NCBI GenBank assembly: GCA_028281065.1
Contig: JANQKN010000137.1
Coordinates: forward strand, 1-48,794
Length of the DNA stretch: 48,794 nt
From: Flavobacteriaceae bacterium
GTDB lineage: Bacteria; Bacteroidota; Bacteroidia; Flavobacteriales; Flavobacteriaceae
Direction of reading: 5' to 3'
Positions 16,379-25,126 of the stretch are shown in pieces. A program made the position numbers and the translations under genes. The notes below the pieces were generated by a model. That model made no database searches and was not told the DNA's origin. It saw only the letters and a list, made by a program, of their open reading frames with translations. Within the stretch, counting starts at the first letter, position 1. Every line of letters begins with the position of its first letter.

Positions 16379-16984
16379 ATGAAGAAACTAATGCTACCCA
16401 TTGTTGCCTTATTACTGGTAGGATTTATTACAACCAATCAGAAATTAACACAGGCAGAGCGAAATTTCGCTATAGAAGAAATGACCAAGACTCAAGAACG
16501 TGTTCTATCGGCTATTAAAGGCTTATCTACAGAGCAACTCAATTTTAAGAGCAGTCCAGAATCCTGGTCCATTGCAGAATGTACCGAACACATTGCCCTT
16601 TCCGAAAACAACATATTCGGGATGCTACAGGGTGCGTTGGAAACCACGCCAGACCCTTCAAAAAGGAGTGATGTAAAAATGACCGATGAGCAAATATTGC
16701 AGCTAATCACAAATCGCTCTCAAAAAGTGAAAACCCGTGAATCTTTCGAGCCTACTGGAAAATTTGGTACACATAAAGAGACTGTAAAAGCATTCAAAAA
16801 GAAGAGAAAGAAAAACATCCGATTTGTAGAGGATACCAACGAAGACTTGCGTAACCGCTACGCACAACTTCCCTTTGGTACTATCGATGCATATCAGATC
16901 CTGTTGTTTATGTCTGGGCATACCGAAAGGCATGTACAACAGATAGAAGAGATCATGAACCATCCCGATTTTCCAAAAAATTAA
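16379..16984 (+). CDS. Exported DinB-like protein
   Basis: 201 residues from the ATG at 16379. A GTG nine codons upstream would spoil the signal peptide MKKLMLPIVALLLVGFITT. The mature part is a DinB/DinB_2 four-helix bundle: AEECT-type helix IAECTEHIALSE with the first metal His, and HTERHVQQIEEI near the end with the HxxxH pair, giving three likely metal ligands. DinB-like proteins include thiol-dependent transferases and many unknowns. Export is unusual for the family. It is the first of five same-strand genes ending in an ECF sigma factor; the next starts 10 bases downstream. Confidence 0.82.
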   Translation: MKKLMLPIVALLLVGFITTNQKLTQAERNFAIEEMTKTQERVLSAIKGLSTEQLNFKSSPESWSIAECTEHIALSENNIFGMLQGALETTPDPSKRSDVKMTDEQILQLITNRSQKVKTRESFEPTGKFGTHKETVKAFKKKRKKNIRFVEDTNEDLRNRYAQLPFGTIDAYQILLFMSGHTERHVQQIEEIMNHPDFPKN

Positions 16985-16994
16985 TCGATCCTCT

Positions 16995-17435
16995 ATGAAA
17001 TTTGCAATCAAAAAACTGTTTCATATCGATGCCCCTAAAGAAAAGGTGTATCAAGCCATAACCACCATCGAAGGGCTTTCCAATTGGTGGACCACACAAA
17101 CTGAAGGTGGTGAAGGATTAGGCGCCGAAATCAATTTCGATTTTGGTTCCCACCAAGGCCCCACCATGAAAATTGTGGAATTAATTCCCAACGAAAAGCT
17201 GATTTGGGGGTGTGTAGGACGTAGTCAAGGATGGTTAGGACATACTTTTGTTTTCGCCTTGGACGAAAACGATGGAAAAACCAGGGTCCGCTTTTCACAC
17301 AACGGTTGGAAAGACCAAGACGACGACTTCTACGCCAGTTGCTGTTTTAGCTGGGGACGCTATATGGAAAGCCTCCGCCAATACTGTCAAACTGGAAAAG
17401 GAGAAGCCTTTGGAAGCGATGGTTTCTGTAAATAA
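16995..17435 (+). CDS. SRPBCC (AHSA1-like) protein
   Basis: 146 residues, about the size of a single START/Bet v1-like domain. FHIDAPKEKVYQAITTIEGLSNWWT at the N-terminus and RVRFSHNGW with a C-terminal helix (WGRYMESLRQYCQTG) fit the AHSA1 (activator of Hsp90 ATPase homologue 1-like) branch. It probably binds a hydrophobic ligand in a central cavity; the ligand is unknown. It is the second gene of the DinB - SRPBCC - DinB - YCII - sigma factor run. Confidence 0.85.
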   Translation: MKFAIKKLFHIDAPKEKVYQAITTIEGLSNWWTTQTEGGEGLGAEINFDFGSHQGPTMKIVELIPNEKLIWGCVGRSQGWLGHTFVFALDENDGKTRVRFSHNGWKDQDDDFYASCCFSWGRYMESLRQYCQTGKGEAFGSDGFCK

Positions 17436-17461
17436 TACTAACAAAAAACAATAAAAAAGCT

Positions 17462-17944
17462 ATGTCAAAATCCATAGATCATTTAAAAAACATCGTAAAG
17501 ATGAATGATCGTCTTTTTATCAATTCTTTGGAAGGTATTACCGAAGAACAAGCCAAAGAGCGTATTAGCGATCATAACAATCCCGTAAATTGGATTGCGG
17601 TTCATACCGCTTGGGCCCGATACAATATGTTGGCCATGTTGGGGAAACCAGCCCAGAATCCTTACGAGGGTATGTTTGAAGGCTTTAAGCCCTTCGATCC
17701 CAATTTTGAGTACCCTTCCCTATCCGACGTTAAGGAAAAATGGGGAGAGGCTTCCCAACTGTTGAACGAAGCTTTAGAAAATGTATCCGAAGAACACTTA
17801 CAAAGTGAGTCACCGTTAAAAAGCCCTATAGGGGATTTTACCTTCGGGGGAACCTTTGCGTTCTTGGTACAACATGAAAGCTACGATATTGGACAGATGG
17901 GGTTTCTTAAGAAATACCTAACTAAAGAACCCATGAAATATTAA
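17462..17944 (+). CDS. DinB family protein
   Basis: 160 residues, cytoplasmic, without a signal peptide. It is a DinB-type four-helix bundle with likely metal ligands H49 in WIAVHTAWARYNML and the late His in LVQHESYDIGQMGFLKKYL. The exported DinB gene two places upstream is a distant relative, not a recent duplicate. It lies 26 bases after the SRPBCC gene and 18 bases before the YCII gene, so it is probably in the same transcript. Confidence 0.85.
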   Translation: MSKSIDHLKNIVKMNDRLFINSLEGITEEQAKERISDHNNPVNWIAVHTAWARYNMLAMLGKPAQNPYEGMFEGFKPFDPNFEYPSLSDVKEKWGEASQLLNEALENVSEEHLQSESPLKSPIGDFTFGGTFAFLVQHESYDIGQMGFLKKYLTKEPMKY

Positions 17945-17962
17945 ACGTTAAAAACAAAAAAA

Positions 17963-18304
17963 ATGAACGAATACTTAATGATTATTAGAGGCGGGGAAGA
18001 TTTATCCGATAAATCCCCAGAAGAAATGCAAGAACACATGAACCACTGGCAACAGTGGATGGGTGGACTGGCCCAGAATGGAAAATTGGTTGGTGGACAA
18101 CCCTTACAACGCGAAGGCAAGAGCCTTACCGAGCGCGGCACCAAGGTGACCGACCGACCCCTTGCCGAAGGAAAAGAAATGGTAGGTGGCTACATTATGG
18201 TGCGTGCCAACAGCTTGGACGAAGCAACCGATTTGGCCAAGGGATGCCCTGGTTTTGAACACGATTGTACCATAGAGGTACGCGAAATCGCTCCTATGGG
18301 ATAA
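17963..18304 (+). CDS. YCII-related (DGPF-type) protein
   Basis: 113 residues. The ferredoxin-like YCII fold is seen in YLMIIRGGEDLSDKSPEEMQ, MNHWQQWMGGLAQNGKLVGG, ERGTKVTDRPLAEGKEMVGGYIMVRANSLDEATDLAKGCPG and IEVREI. Genes for this protein type (DGPF) are classical partners of ECF42 sigma factors, and here one lies only 6 bases upstream of such a sigma gene. The biochemical role is not established. Confidence 0.88.
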   Translation: MNEYLMIIRGGEDLSDKSPEEMQEHMNHWQQWMGGLAQNGKLVGGQPLQREGKSLTERGTKVTDRPLAEGKEMVGGYIMVRANSLDEATDLAKGCPGFEHDCTIEVREIAPMG

Positions 18305-18310
18305 TGCCAA

Positions 18311-19588
18311 TTGGAAAGCAACCCTTCCATAGACCAAACATTAAACCATCTTTTTAGGCAGGAGTCTGGAAAGATGGTTTCGGTTTTGATCAAAATCTTT
18401 GGTTCCGAAAATATAGAGCTGGCCGAAGATGTGGTTCAAGATGCGCTCTTGCGTGCCATGGAAGTATGGAAATTCCGTGGTATTCCAGACAATCCAAGGG
18501 CTTGGCTATACCGGGTTGCCAAGAACAAAGCCATCGATATCATTCGGAAAAACAAACACAACCAAACCATCGATTTTTCCGATCCAGAAAGACAGTTATT
18601 AACCTCCGAATATACCCTTACCCCCACTATGAATGGTTATTGGGAAGAAGCCCAAATACAAGATGATTTCCTTGGTATGATGTACGCATGCTGCCACCCC
18701 AAGATTTCCAAGGAAAATCAGGTGACTTTTATATTGAAATCCCTCTGTGGTTTCAGTACCAAGGAAATTGCCAAGTCGTTCCTTACTTCCGAGGAAACCA
18801 TTTCCAAACGTTTGTACCGAACCAAGGAGTACTTCCGAAACCAGAAAATAAGCCCGAAAATCCCTTCCAGTGAACATATCGGCCCCAGAACCCAAACCGT
18901 GTTGAGCGCCATCTACCTTATGTTTAACGAAGGATATAATTCTACCCACTCCGAAGAGCTCATACGGAACGACCTTATTGCACAATCCATGCACCTGTGC
19001 CGTTCCATGCTCAACCACAAAAAAACACAATTGCCCGAGGTATACGCACTCATGGCCTTGATATGCTTCCATGCCTCAAGGGTACAGAGCAGGCTGACCC
19101 CCGAAGGAAAATTGATTCGGTTAGCCGATCAGGACCGCACCCAATGGAACAAGGACCTCATCACAGCAGGCACTCAATACCTGTACAAAGCTGGTTTTGG
19201 GGATTCGTTTTCCACCTATCATTGCGAAGCCACGATTTCCTATCAACACTGCATTGCCAAAACCTACGAGAGCACCAACTGGCAAATCATTCTGTATTAT
19301 TACGATCTTTTATTGTCCATAGAAGACGATCCCGTGGTAGCACTGAACCGCTGCTTGGTCATTTCCAAACTCCACGGCCCGAAAAAAGCATTGAAGGAAC
19401 TCAAATTATTGGGCAAGGATCCCGTATTGAACAAATACTACCTCTACCATTCTTGTGTAGCTTCCCTCTACGAAGAATTAGGGAAAAAAGAAGAGGCCAT
19501 ATCCTATCTAGAAATAGCAGTACAGCTCACCCAGTCCAAACAAGAACAGACGTTTATTTTTGAGAAAATCGAGAAGTTGAAAAGTTGA
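18311..19588 (+). CDS. ECF42-type RNA polymerase sigma factor with C-terminal extension
   Basis: 425 residues, about twice a plain ECF sigma factor. Region 2 is AEDVVQDALLRAMEVWKFRG ... RVAKNKAIDIIRKNKH (about residues 37-80). Region 4 is LCGFSTKEIAKSFLTSEETISKRLYRTKEY (about 138-170). The remaining 240 residues form a helical, TPR-like extension with NEGYNSTHSEELIRNDLI and ALNRCLVISKLHGPKKALKELK. Length, extension and YCII partner fit the ECF42 group, which lacks an anti-sigma factor and uses the extension for control. The start is TTG at 18311, 6 bases after the YCII stop; the ATG at 18304 is in another frame. Confidence 0.9.
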   Translation: MESNPSIDQTLNHLFRQESGKMVSVLIKIFGSENIELAEDVVQDALLRAMEVWKFRGIPDNPRAWLYRVAKNKAIDIIRKNKHNQTIDFSDPERQLLTSEYTLTPTMNGYWEEAQIQDDFLGMMYACCHPKISKENQVTFILKSLCGFSTKEIAKSFLTSEETISKRLYRTKEYFRNQKISPKIPSSEHIGPRTQTVLSAIYLMFNEGYNSTHSEELIRNDLIAQSMHLCRSMLNHKKTQLPEVYALMALICFHASRVQSRLTPEGKLIRLADQDRTQWNKDLITAGTQYLYKAGFGDSFSTYHCEATISYQHCIAKTYESTNWQIILYYYDLLLSIEDDPVVALNRCLVISKLHGPKKALKELKLLGKDPVLNKYYLYHSCVASLYEELGKKEEAISYLEIAVQLTQSKQEQTFIFEKIEKLKS

Positions 19589-19613
19589 AAACATCCTTTT
19601 GGAATTATATTTG
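19585..19613 (+). promoter_or_regulatory. Bacteroidetes-type promoter of the ExbD-like lipoprotein gene
   Basis: TTG (19585-19587) and TATATTTG (19606-19613) are 18 bases apart, in line with the TTG / TAnnTTTG pattern. The -7 box ends 13 bases before the ATG at 19627. It overlaps the end of the sigma factor gene. Confidence 0.55.
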
Positions 19614-19626
19614 AGGGGTTCTCTCC

Positions 19627-20637
19627 ATGCCATTCTACGTAAAAATAATAGCCCTTGTAGCTTTTTGCTTTTTGATTTCCTGCAACTCCACTGACAAACA
19701 ACAACTACAGCAGGATTCCTGGACCATTTCATCTGGTAAGGACGATATCTTCTTTTATAACTTTAAATGTGTAGGGGACACCCTTATCTTCAATAACGAC
19801 ATGGGGTTTATTGAAAAAATGACTTTTGAAATAAAAAAAGATCATTTGCTCTTACATAGCATCGATCGTAAAGAAGATACCTTACTTCCCTTTACCTATT
19901 ACAACAAAGATTCCATTAAGCTAGGTAACAATAGATACAGGTCATATAATGGGGAACCCAGTGGATTCAACATAAAATTGGTAGACATTCCTACCCCTTC
20001 CAAAGTTGATGGAATTCCCATTCATACAATTCCTTTGGGTCTTTTGAAATATGAGGAAAAATCTGTTTTAGTCAGTGATACCACATCCCTTTTGGAACTT
20101 AGAGAATATGAAAGTCAGTCTACTATAGTAATAGGAGGAAAAATAATTCCTAAAGAACTTTTAACTATTTATACTACTTCTTCTCATAGAACTGTACGAG
20201 AGGATTTAATGGTGCTTGTTGGAGAAGATATAGATCTTTCCCTTCTCAAATTTCTTCAGCTGGAATTACTTTCAATGATTCAGAAAAAAACTTTTCTAGT
20301 AACAAAAAGGGAAGGCTTAGATACCTATCATACTCTTCCCATTCGGCCTTTTTATTTTCAGGAAGACCTAGATGTATATATTAAACAGATAAACAGCCCT
20401 CCACCCCCTCCTTTTCCTGAAGAATTTAATTCCAAAAGCTATTTCCTGAAACACGGAGGAATCATTTTGGATATTGATTCATTAGAAAAAACGAACCTGT
20501 TGGATTCCTTGGAGAAGGATAAAAATTATGTGATTAAGATTTCAGAAAACTTGTCCATCGACACCTATATCCACCTACTCCTAAAACTGGAACAGCTTAA
20601 AAGTGAAGGGATAAAAGCCAAGTATTATATCTATTAA
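19627..20637 (+). CDS. Lipoprotein with two apparent ExbD-like domains
   Basis: 336 residues. A lipoprotein signal ends at C19 (FLISC). Residues 28-125 are beta-rich and unassigned. Residues 165-227 (IVIGGKIIPKELLTIY ... EDLMVLVGEDIDLSLLKFLQ ... KKTFLVT) and 275-336 (GGIILDID ... KNYVIKISENLSIDTYIHLL ... LKSEGIKAKYYIY) each follow the layout of the periplasmic ExbD/TolR domain: a strand, a short helix, a strand ending in an acidic or polar turn, a long helix, then a last strand. A proline-rich linker (258-263) precedes the second copy. There is no ExbD-type membrane helix. The family call is by eye; the function is unknown. Confidence 0.5.
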   Translation: MPFYVKIIALVAFCFLISCNSTDKQQLQQDSWTISSGKDDIFFYNFKCVGDTLIFNNDMGFIEKMTFEIKKDHLLLHSIDRKEDTLLPFTYYNKDSIKLGNNRYRSYNGEPSGFNIKLVDIPTPSKVDGIPIHTIPLGLLKYEEKSVLVSDTTSLLELREYESQSTIVIGGKIIPKELLTIYTTSSHRTVREDLMVLVGEDIDLSLLKFLQLELLSMIQKKTFLVTKREGLDTYHTLPIRPFYFQEDLDVYIKQINSPPPPPFPEEFNSKSYFLKHGGIILDIDSLEKTNLLDSLEKDKNYVIKISENLSIDTYIHLLLKLEQLKSEGIKAKYYIY

Positions 20638-20751
20638 ATCATGATTCCCCAATAAAAGTACACCCTGGCTCATCATAAATACCCATTGAATAAGTTATTA
20701 TATAGAAGACCAAGGTTCGATCGTAGTTTTATTCTATAAACCTATTCAATT

Positions 20752-22713
20752 ATGGCCAACTATCTAAACATCAAAAAACTCTCCTTTTTATTCCTGTTGT
20801 TTGTCTTTACTTATGGGCAATCGCAAACAAGTCAATCCACTACGAAGCTATACCCTGTTCAAAAGAATGGACTTTATGGGTTCATCAATCAAAAAGGGGA
20901 AGAAATTATAAAGGCCCAATATCGAAATGCAGGGGAATTCTCCGAAGGGCTTGCCCCAGTTCGCTTGGAAGGTACTTTTGGCTATATCGATGAAAAAGGT
21001 TCCTATGCCGTAGAAAGTAAATTCGATATCGCCTATCCTTTTGTAGAAGGAAAAGCAAAGGTCTATATCGACGGGAAAGGATATCTTATTGATAAAAAGG
21101 GAACCATTTTGCTCCAACACCCTTATCAAGACATATTCAATACCGTTGGGAATAGGTATATCGTTGAAACCATTAGAGGCAAAAAAGGACTAGTGGACGA
21201 AAAAGGGGATATAATCTTGGACACCTTATACAAAAACACAACCCCATTAAACGATGATCTTTTTGCCGCAATTAAGCAAAATGGAATCAATAGGTCTTCA
21301 AGACAGGTACTGGTTTACGATAAAAATGGGAAGCAAGTTTTCGAAAACCTCGATATTGAACAAATTCAACCTTTTAAAGATGGAGTGGCCTATGTAGAAT
21401 TGTTAGAGTCCGGTGATGAAGTATTCATCAACGAACAAGGAGAGGTTCAATTTGAAATACCCAACAAATGGGTGTTGAGTACGGAGAGGGAACATTTTAA
21501 TGATGGAAAGGCTATTATAGACATCTACATCGTAGATCGAGATACCATTAAAATATGGTCTTCAAGAAATAAATACACCATTAAAGGGATAATCGACACG
21601 AAAGGAACCCTACTTTTTAGTAATAAGGATTGGAGAGAAATCACAGCCTATAAAAACAACAGGGCTTTCGCCGAAAACTCAAAAGGAAATTGGTTGCTAA
21701 TAGATGAAAAAGGGGAACCGGTTTCCAATGAGCTATACGAGTCCGTTTACTTTAATGGGTCCGATTATGGTTATCCTTCCCCATTTTATGATGAGGTTGC
21801 CATTGTTGAAAAAGATGACGAACTAATGGCAATAGATTATAATGGCGACCTAGTTGCTGGGCCCATATATCTCGATTTCGATTATGATGATCTATTCTTC
21901 AAAGATGGTATACTCTATATCCAATCGTATAACGATAATAAAGAAGAACGAATTTCCTCCTATCTGTATGGTTTTTGGGATTGGAAAAACAACCTCCTCA
22001 TGAAGCCTACATTCCCAATACTGGAGAGTGTTTCTGAAGATGGCACCTGGAATGTTATACAAAACGATAAGTCCTTATATTTTGACAAAAACGGTCATGC
22101 ATTCTGGGAAACAAAATTATCGGAAAAGAAATCTTCAAAATTGAATATAGACTACATGATGCGGGGTTACTTTTATGCATCTTCTCCCTATAAGGAAGAA
22201 TTGGCAGGTTTTGGAGGATGGGGCGGTTCGCATAATGAATTCAAAAAAATCCAGGCCAAGGATATGTTCCCTAAAGAACAATTCAATCTCATAGTTCACA
22301 AACCTACTCAAAGGGACACAGGGTTGGAGGAGAAATCAAAACTATATATTGTTAACAATCGTGAAGATACCATCTATTTTAACGCCCAAGACAGTAGACT
22401 GTACCTACTCCTTCAAGCAAAAGACAAACAAGGCGTATGGAAGGATATAGAGTATTTACCCAGCAGTTGGTGTGGAAATAGTTATCATACACTATTCTTA
22501 CCTAAAAACCACTATTGGGAATTTGCGATTCCAGAATACGAAGGTTCTTTACAAACCCAATTACGGGCAAAGCTTTGGTATAAACCTACTAAGGATAGCA
22601 AAGATTCCGAAATACTCTATAGTGAAGAATTTGCTGGATCGGTTAACCCTGGCCAGTTTTGGAATAAATTAACCTACATTCCATTTGGCCTTATGGATCC
22701 CTACGATGAATAA
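20752..22713 (+). CDS. WG-repeat protein
   Basis: 653 residues with a signal peptide (FLFLLFVFTYGQS). About eight repeats of the WG beta-repeat type follow, each with a GLYGFINQKGE-like core: KNGLYGFINQKGEEII, GTFGYIDEKGSYAV, GKGYLIDKKGTIL, KKGLVDEKGDIIL, KGIIDTKGTLLF and GNWLLIDEKGEPV. Residues 500-653 form a separate beta-rich domain with several aromatic residues. WG repeats are found in exported proteins of Bacteroidetes and their role is not well known. It stands alone between two plus-strand neighbours and ends 16 bases from the convergent sheath-domain gene. Confidence 0.85.
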   Translation: MANYLNIKKLSFLFLLFVFTYGQSQTSQSTTKLYPVQKNGLYGFINQKGEEIIKAQYRNAGEFSEGLAPVRLEGTFGYIDEKGSYAVESKFDIAYPFVEGKAKVYIDGKGYLIDKKGTILLQHPYQDIFNTVGNRYIVETIRGKKGLVDEKGDIILDTLYKNTTPLNDDLFAAIKQNGINRSSRQVLVYDKNGKQVFENLDIEQIQPFKDGVAYVELLESGDEVFINEQGEVQFEIPNKWVLSTEREHFNDGKAIIDIYIVDRDTIKIWSSRNKYTIKGIIDTKGTLLFSNKDWREITAYKNNRAFAENSKGNWLLIDEKGEPVSNELYESVYFNGSDYGYPSPFYDEVAIVEKDDELMAIDYNGDLVAGPIYLDFDYDDLFFKDGILYIQSYNDNKEERISSYLYGFWDWKNNLLMKPTFPILESVSEDGTWNVIQNDKSLYFDKNGHAFWETKLSEKKSSKLNIDYMMRGYFYASSPYKEELAGFGGWGGSHNEFKKIQAKDMFPKEQFNLIVHKPTQRDTGLEEKSKLYIVNNREDTIYFNAQDSRLYLLLQAKDKQGVWKDIEYLPSSWCGNSYHTLFLPKNHYWEFAIPEYEGSLQTQLRAKLWYKPTKDSKDSEILYSEEFAGSVNPGQFWNKLTYIPFGLMDPYDE

Positions 22714-22729
22714 TACCTAAAAGACACAA

Positions 22730-23131
22730 TCAACTTGGAGTAGCCATTTCCTGCGAAACCGTTAGTACGATAAATTCTGCAGGGTGTTCAATAGCAACCT
22801 TTGTCACTAAGATCATAAGACCATTCAGGATATCTTGTTGCGTCATGGTGGTTCCCAAACCACACTCCACCGAAAAAGCATCGGAGGCCTTAGCTCCCTG
22901 CAATCCTCCCTCTTTCCAGATTTGGATTAAAAAAGGGGTTGTTTCCGCTTTCACCGCTTCCCAAGTATTCTTGTCATTGGGCTGAAAGACGTAGGCGTTG
23001 GTGATCAACTTACAGGATTGCTCCAAGAAAGTTATTGTACGTCTTACTGAAATGGAGTTCCAATCCATGTTAGTAGCTACTTTCAATGCATCTTGTACGT
23101 TTTCAGGCGGGGGGATTTTTTCTTCGTTCAT
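22730..23131 (-). CDS. Stand-alone contractile-tail sheath C-terminal domain protein
   Basis: 133 residues. From residue 24 on it follows the C-terminal domain of phage and eCIS tail sheath proteins: WNSISVRRTITFLEQS (24-39), YVFQPNDKNTWEAVKA (47-62), FLIQIWKEGGLQGAKASDAF (67-86), VECGLGTTMTQQDILNGLM (88-106) and HPAEFIVLTVSQEM (116-129). The wording is closest to the sheaths of Afp/PVC-like contractile injection systems. Residues 1-23 (NEEKIPPPENVQDALKVATNM) do not belong to a sheath and look like a dedicated N-terminus. The N-terminal sheath domains are missing, and no tube, baseplate or spike gene is near. Its ATG lies 6 bases after the Sua5/YrdC stop. The frame is intact, so it may be expressed. 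Confidence 0.75.
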   Translation of the reverse strand: MNEEKIPPPENVQDALKVATNMDWNSISVRRTITFLEQSCKLITNAYVFQPNDKNTWEAVKAETTPFLIQIWKEGGLQGAKASDAFSVECGLGTTMTQQDILNGLMILVTKVAIEHPAEFIVLTVSQEMATPS

Positions 23132-23137
23132 AGAATA

Positions 23138-23755
23138 TTAAATTTCAAGACTCCCCTTCCCTTCCCTAATGAGTTCAGGTTCACCGGAAGTAAGATCGAT
23201 TACTGTGGAGGCAATATTACCGCCATACCCTCCATCAATGACCACATCGACCAGATCGGCCCATTTTTCGTAGATCAATTCTGGGTCGGTGGTGTACTCA
23301 ATCACTTCATCTTCATCCTTAATGGATGTGGATACTATAGGATTTCCCAGCTCATGCACAATCGCTTGCGTAATGGCATGATCTGGCACACGGATACCCA
23401 CTTCCTTCTTCTTTTTGAAAACACTGGGCAGGTTATTATTTCCTGGCAAAATAAACGTATAGGGACCTGGGAGGGCTCTTTTCAATAATTTAAACGTGCT
23501 GGTATCTATTTGCTTTACATAATCGCTTAAGTTGCTCAAATCCTCGCACACAAACGAAAAGTTGGCTTTCTCCAGTTTTACCCCTTTTATTTTGGCAATA
23601 CGCTCTAATGCTCCTTTATGGGTAATATCGCATCCCAGAGCATATACCGTATCGCTGGGATAAATGATAAGTCCTCCTCCTTTAAGGGTATCGACTACTT
23701 TCTTAATTTCCTTGGGGTTAGGATTTTCCTCGTAAATCTTAATGTATTCGGCCAT
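23138..23755 (-). CDS. L-threonylcarbamoyladenylate synthase-type protein (Sua5/YrdC/YciO)
   Basis: 205 residues, one YrdC domain. Characteristic segments are GGLIIYPSDTVYALGCDI (27-44), ANFSFVCEDLSNLSDYV (64-80), LLKRALPGPYTFILPG (89-104), GIRVPDH and NPIVSTSIKDEDE. Members make threonylcarbamoyl-AMP from threonine, bicarbonate and ATP for the t6A37 modification of tRNA. Some YciO-type relatives do not have this role, so the enzyme call is by family. The start is ATG. The gene shares a transcript with the sheath-domain gene 6 bases downstream. Confidence 0.85.
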   Translation of the reverse strand: MAEYIKIYEENPNPKEIKKVVDTLKGGGLIIYPSDTVYALGCDITHKGALERIAKIKGVKLEKANFSFVCEDLSNLSDYVKQIDTSTFKLLKRALPGPYTFILPGNNNLPSVFKKKKEVGIRVPDHAITQAIVHELGNPIVSTSIKDEDEVIEYTTDPELIYEKWADLVDVVIDGGYGGNIASTVIDLTSGEPELIREGKGSLEI

Positions 23756-23874
23756 AGCGTTGGTTTTATACGGGTGATAACCAAATCATAACATGTTTCC
23801 TAAAGATAAGGCTCTTTTGGTTGTCTTCATAATAGATCGCGAAATAATTCGTTTCTATTAAAAAAGCCTTCCCT

Positions 23875-24756
23875 ATGAAAAAAATAGTTTTGCCCGTTGT
23901 TTTTTTCTGCAGCCTTACTTTTCTATTGGCTTCCTGTTCTTCTGATGATGACGCTACCATCGAAAACCCAGATACGGGTGTTTTGGAAGCCGCCACATTC
24001 TTGAATGTTTCTTATGGGGACCATCCCGACCAAAAATACGACCTGTATTTGCCCGAAGGAAGAACCACCGCAAAAACCAAAACCATCATGCTTGTTCATG
24101 GTGGGGGTTGGACCGAAGGCGATAAAGAGGACATGACCAATTTTGTGGAATTGATACAAAGTCTGCACCCCAACCATGCCATTGTAAATATTAATTATGT
24201 TCTTTCCAACGTTACCACCCCTGCTTTTCCCAATCAGTTTCTGGATATAGACGCTGTGATCGAAAAGCTGAATTCCGAACAGGAAGAACTACAGATATCC
24301 CAAGACTATGGGATGATAGGCACCAGTGCCGGAGCACATCTAGCTTTGATGTATGATTCGGTTTATGATACCGACGACCAAGTAAAGTTTGTTGCTAATA
24401 TTGTAGGCCCTACCGACTTTACCGATCCATTTTATGCCGATGACCCAGCTTTCGAATTTGCTTTTTCCTTTCTCATAGACGAAACCCAGTACCCAGGAAA
24501 TGCAGCCGAAGCTGTTAGCCCTACATACAATGTACACCCAGATACCAGTCCCGTGGTTATGTTTTATGGCAATCAGGATCCTTTGGTACCATTATCTAAT
24601 GGAACCTCTATGGAAACTTCCTTGAATAATGGCCAAATATCGCATAGCTTTACCGTATACGAAGGTGGGCATGGTGACGACTGGAGTGAAACCGACCGTC
24701 TCAATCTGCAACAACAGATAAGTGACTACATAACGCAGTACCTACCTATAGATTAG
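23875..24756 (+). CDS. Alpha/beta hydrolase lipoprotein (esterase-like)
   Basis: 293 residues. A lipoprotein signal ends at C21 (LLASC), followed by an acidic linker. The fold is alpha/beta hydrolase of the HSL/carboxylesterase type: HGGGW (oxyanion hole, near 76), the nucleophile elbow GTSAGAH near 145, an acid in NQDPLVPLSNG, and the catalytic His in YEGGHGDDW near the end. It is a cell-envelope esterase of unknown substrate. It is followed 4 bases later by a small membrane protein gene. Confidence 0.85.
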   Translation: MKKIVLPVVFFCSLTFLLASCSSDDDATIENPDTGVLEAATFLNVSYGDHPDQKYDLYLPEGRTTAKTKTIMLVHGGGWTEGDKEDMTNFVELIQSLHPNHAIVNINYVLSNVTTPAFPNQFLDIDAVIEKLNSEQEELQISQDYGMIGTSAGAHLALMYDSVYDTDDQVKFVANIVGPTDFTDPFYADDPAFEFAFSFLIDETQYPGNAAEAVSPTYNVHPDTSPVVMFYGNQDPLVPLSNGTSMETSLNNGQISHSFTVYEGGHGDDWSETDRLNLQQQISDYITQYLPID

Positions 24757-24760
24757 TCCT

Positions 24761-25126
24761 ATGATTTTGGAAACAACCGTACCGCCTGTAAGACCATTAA
24801 GACCCTACCGAATTCAAGTAAGTCTTATAGGTATTGTTGTTTGTATTGTTAGTATTATTTGGGTATTATCCATAGAAAGGACCCTCTATCTGGGCTATAT
24901 GGAAGCAGATAGCAAGACCCAAGCGTTGTACGGGATCCAAGAGATGGACTATCTTTACAAATACCTATTCAGTTTGGGAGGGTTTCTTGGGCTCATCGCC
25001 CTCTTTATCGCTTCCCGCTTTAAAAACCTCACCCGTTTGGAATGGACGTTACTAGTATTATCCTTTGTGACTTTGTTGTTTCCTTTCTTTAGGGTGTGGG
25101 TATTGTTTGTGCCCGATTTCAGTTAA
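24761..25126 (+). CDS. Small membrane protein, unknown
   Basis: 121 residues with three membrane helices (about 20-40, 66-87 and 95-115). I recognise no family. It is probably translated with the esterase gene, 4 bases upstream. Its TAA stop overlaps the stop of the convergent helicase gene in the four bases TTAA (25123-25126), so there is no room for a terminator. Confidence 0.7.
   Translation: MILETTVPPVRPLRPYRIQVSLIGIVVCIVSIIWVLSIERTLYLGYMEADSKTQALYGIQEMDYLYKYLFSLGGFLGLIALFIASRFKNLTRLEWTLLVLSFVTLLFPFFRVWVLFVPDFS

Noticed and set aside
18997..19563. 188-codon plus-strand frame inside the sigma factor gene
   Set aside because: It overlaps the C-terminal part of the ECF42 gene in another frame, and its translation shows no domain or plausible composition.
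22730..23131. Idea that the sheath domain marks a prophage or a complete injection system
   Set aside because: The flanking genes are Sua5/YrdC and a WG-repeat protein; no other tail, capsid, integrase or attachment sequence is visible.
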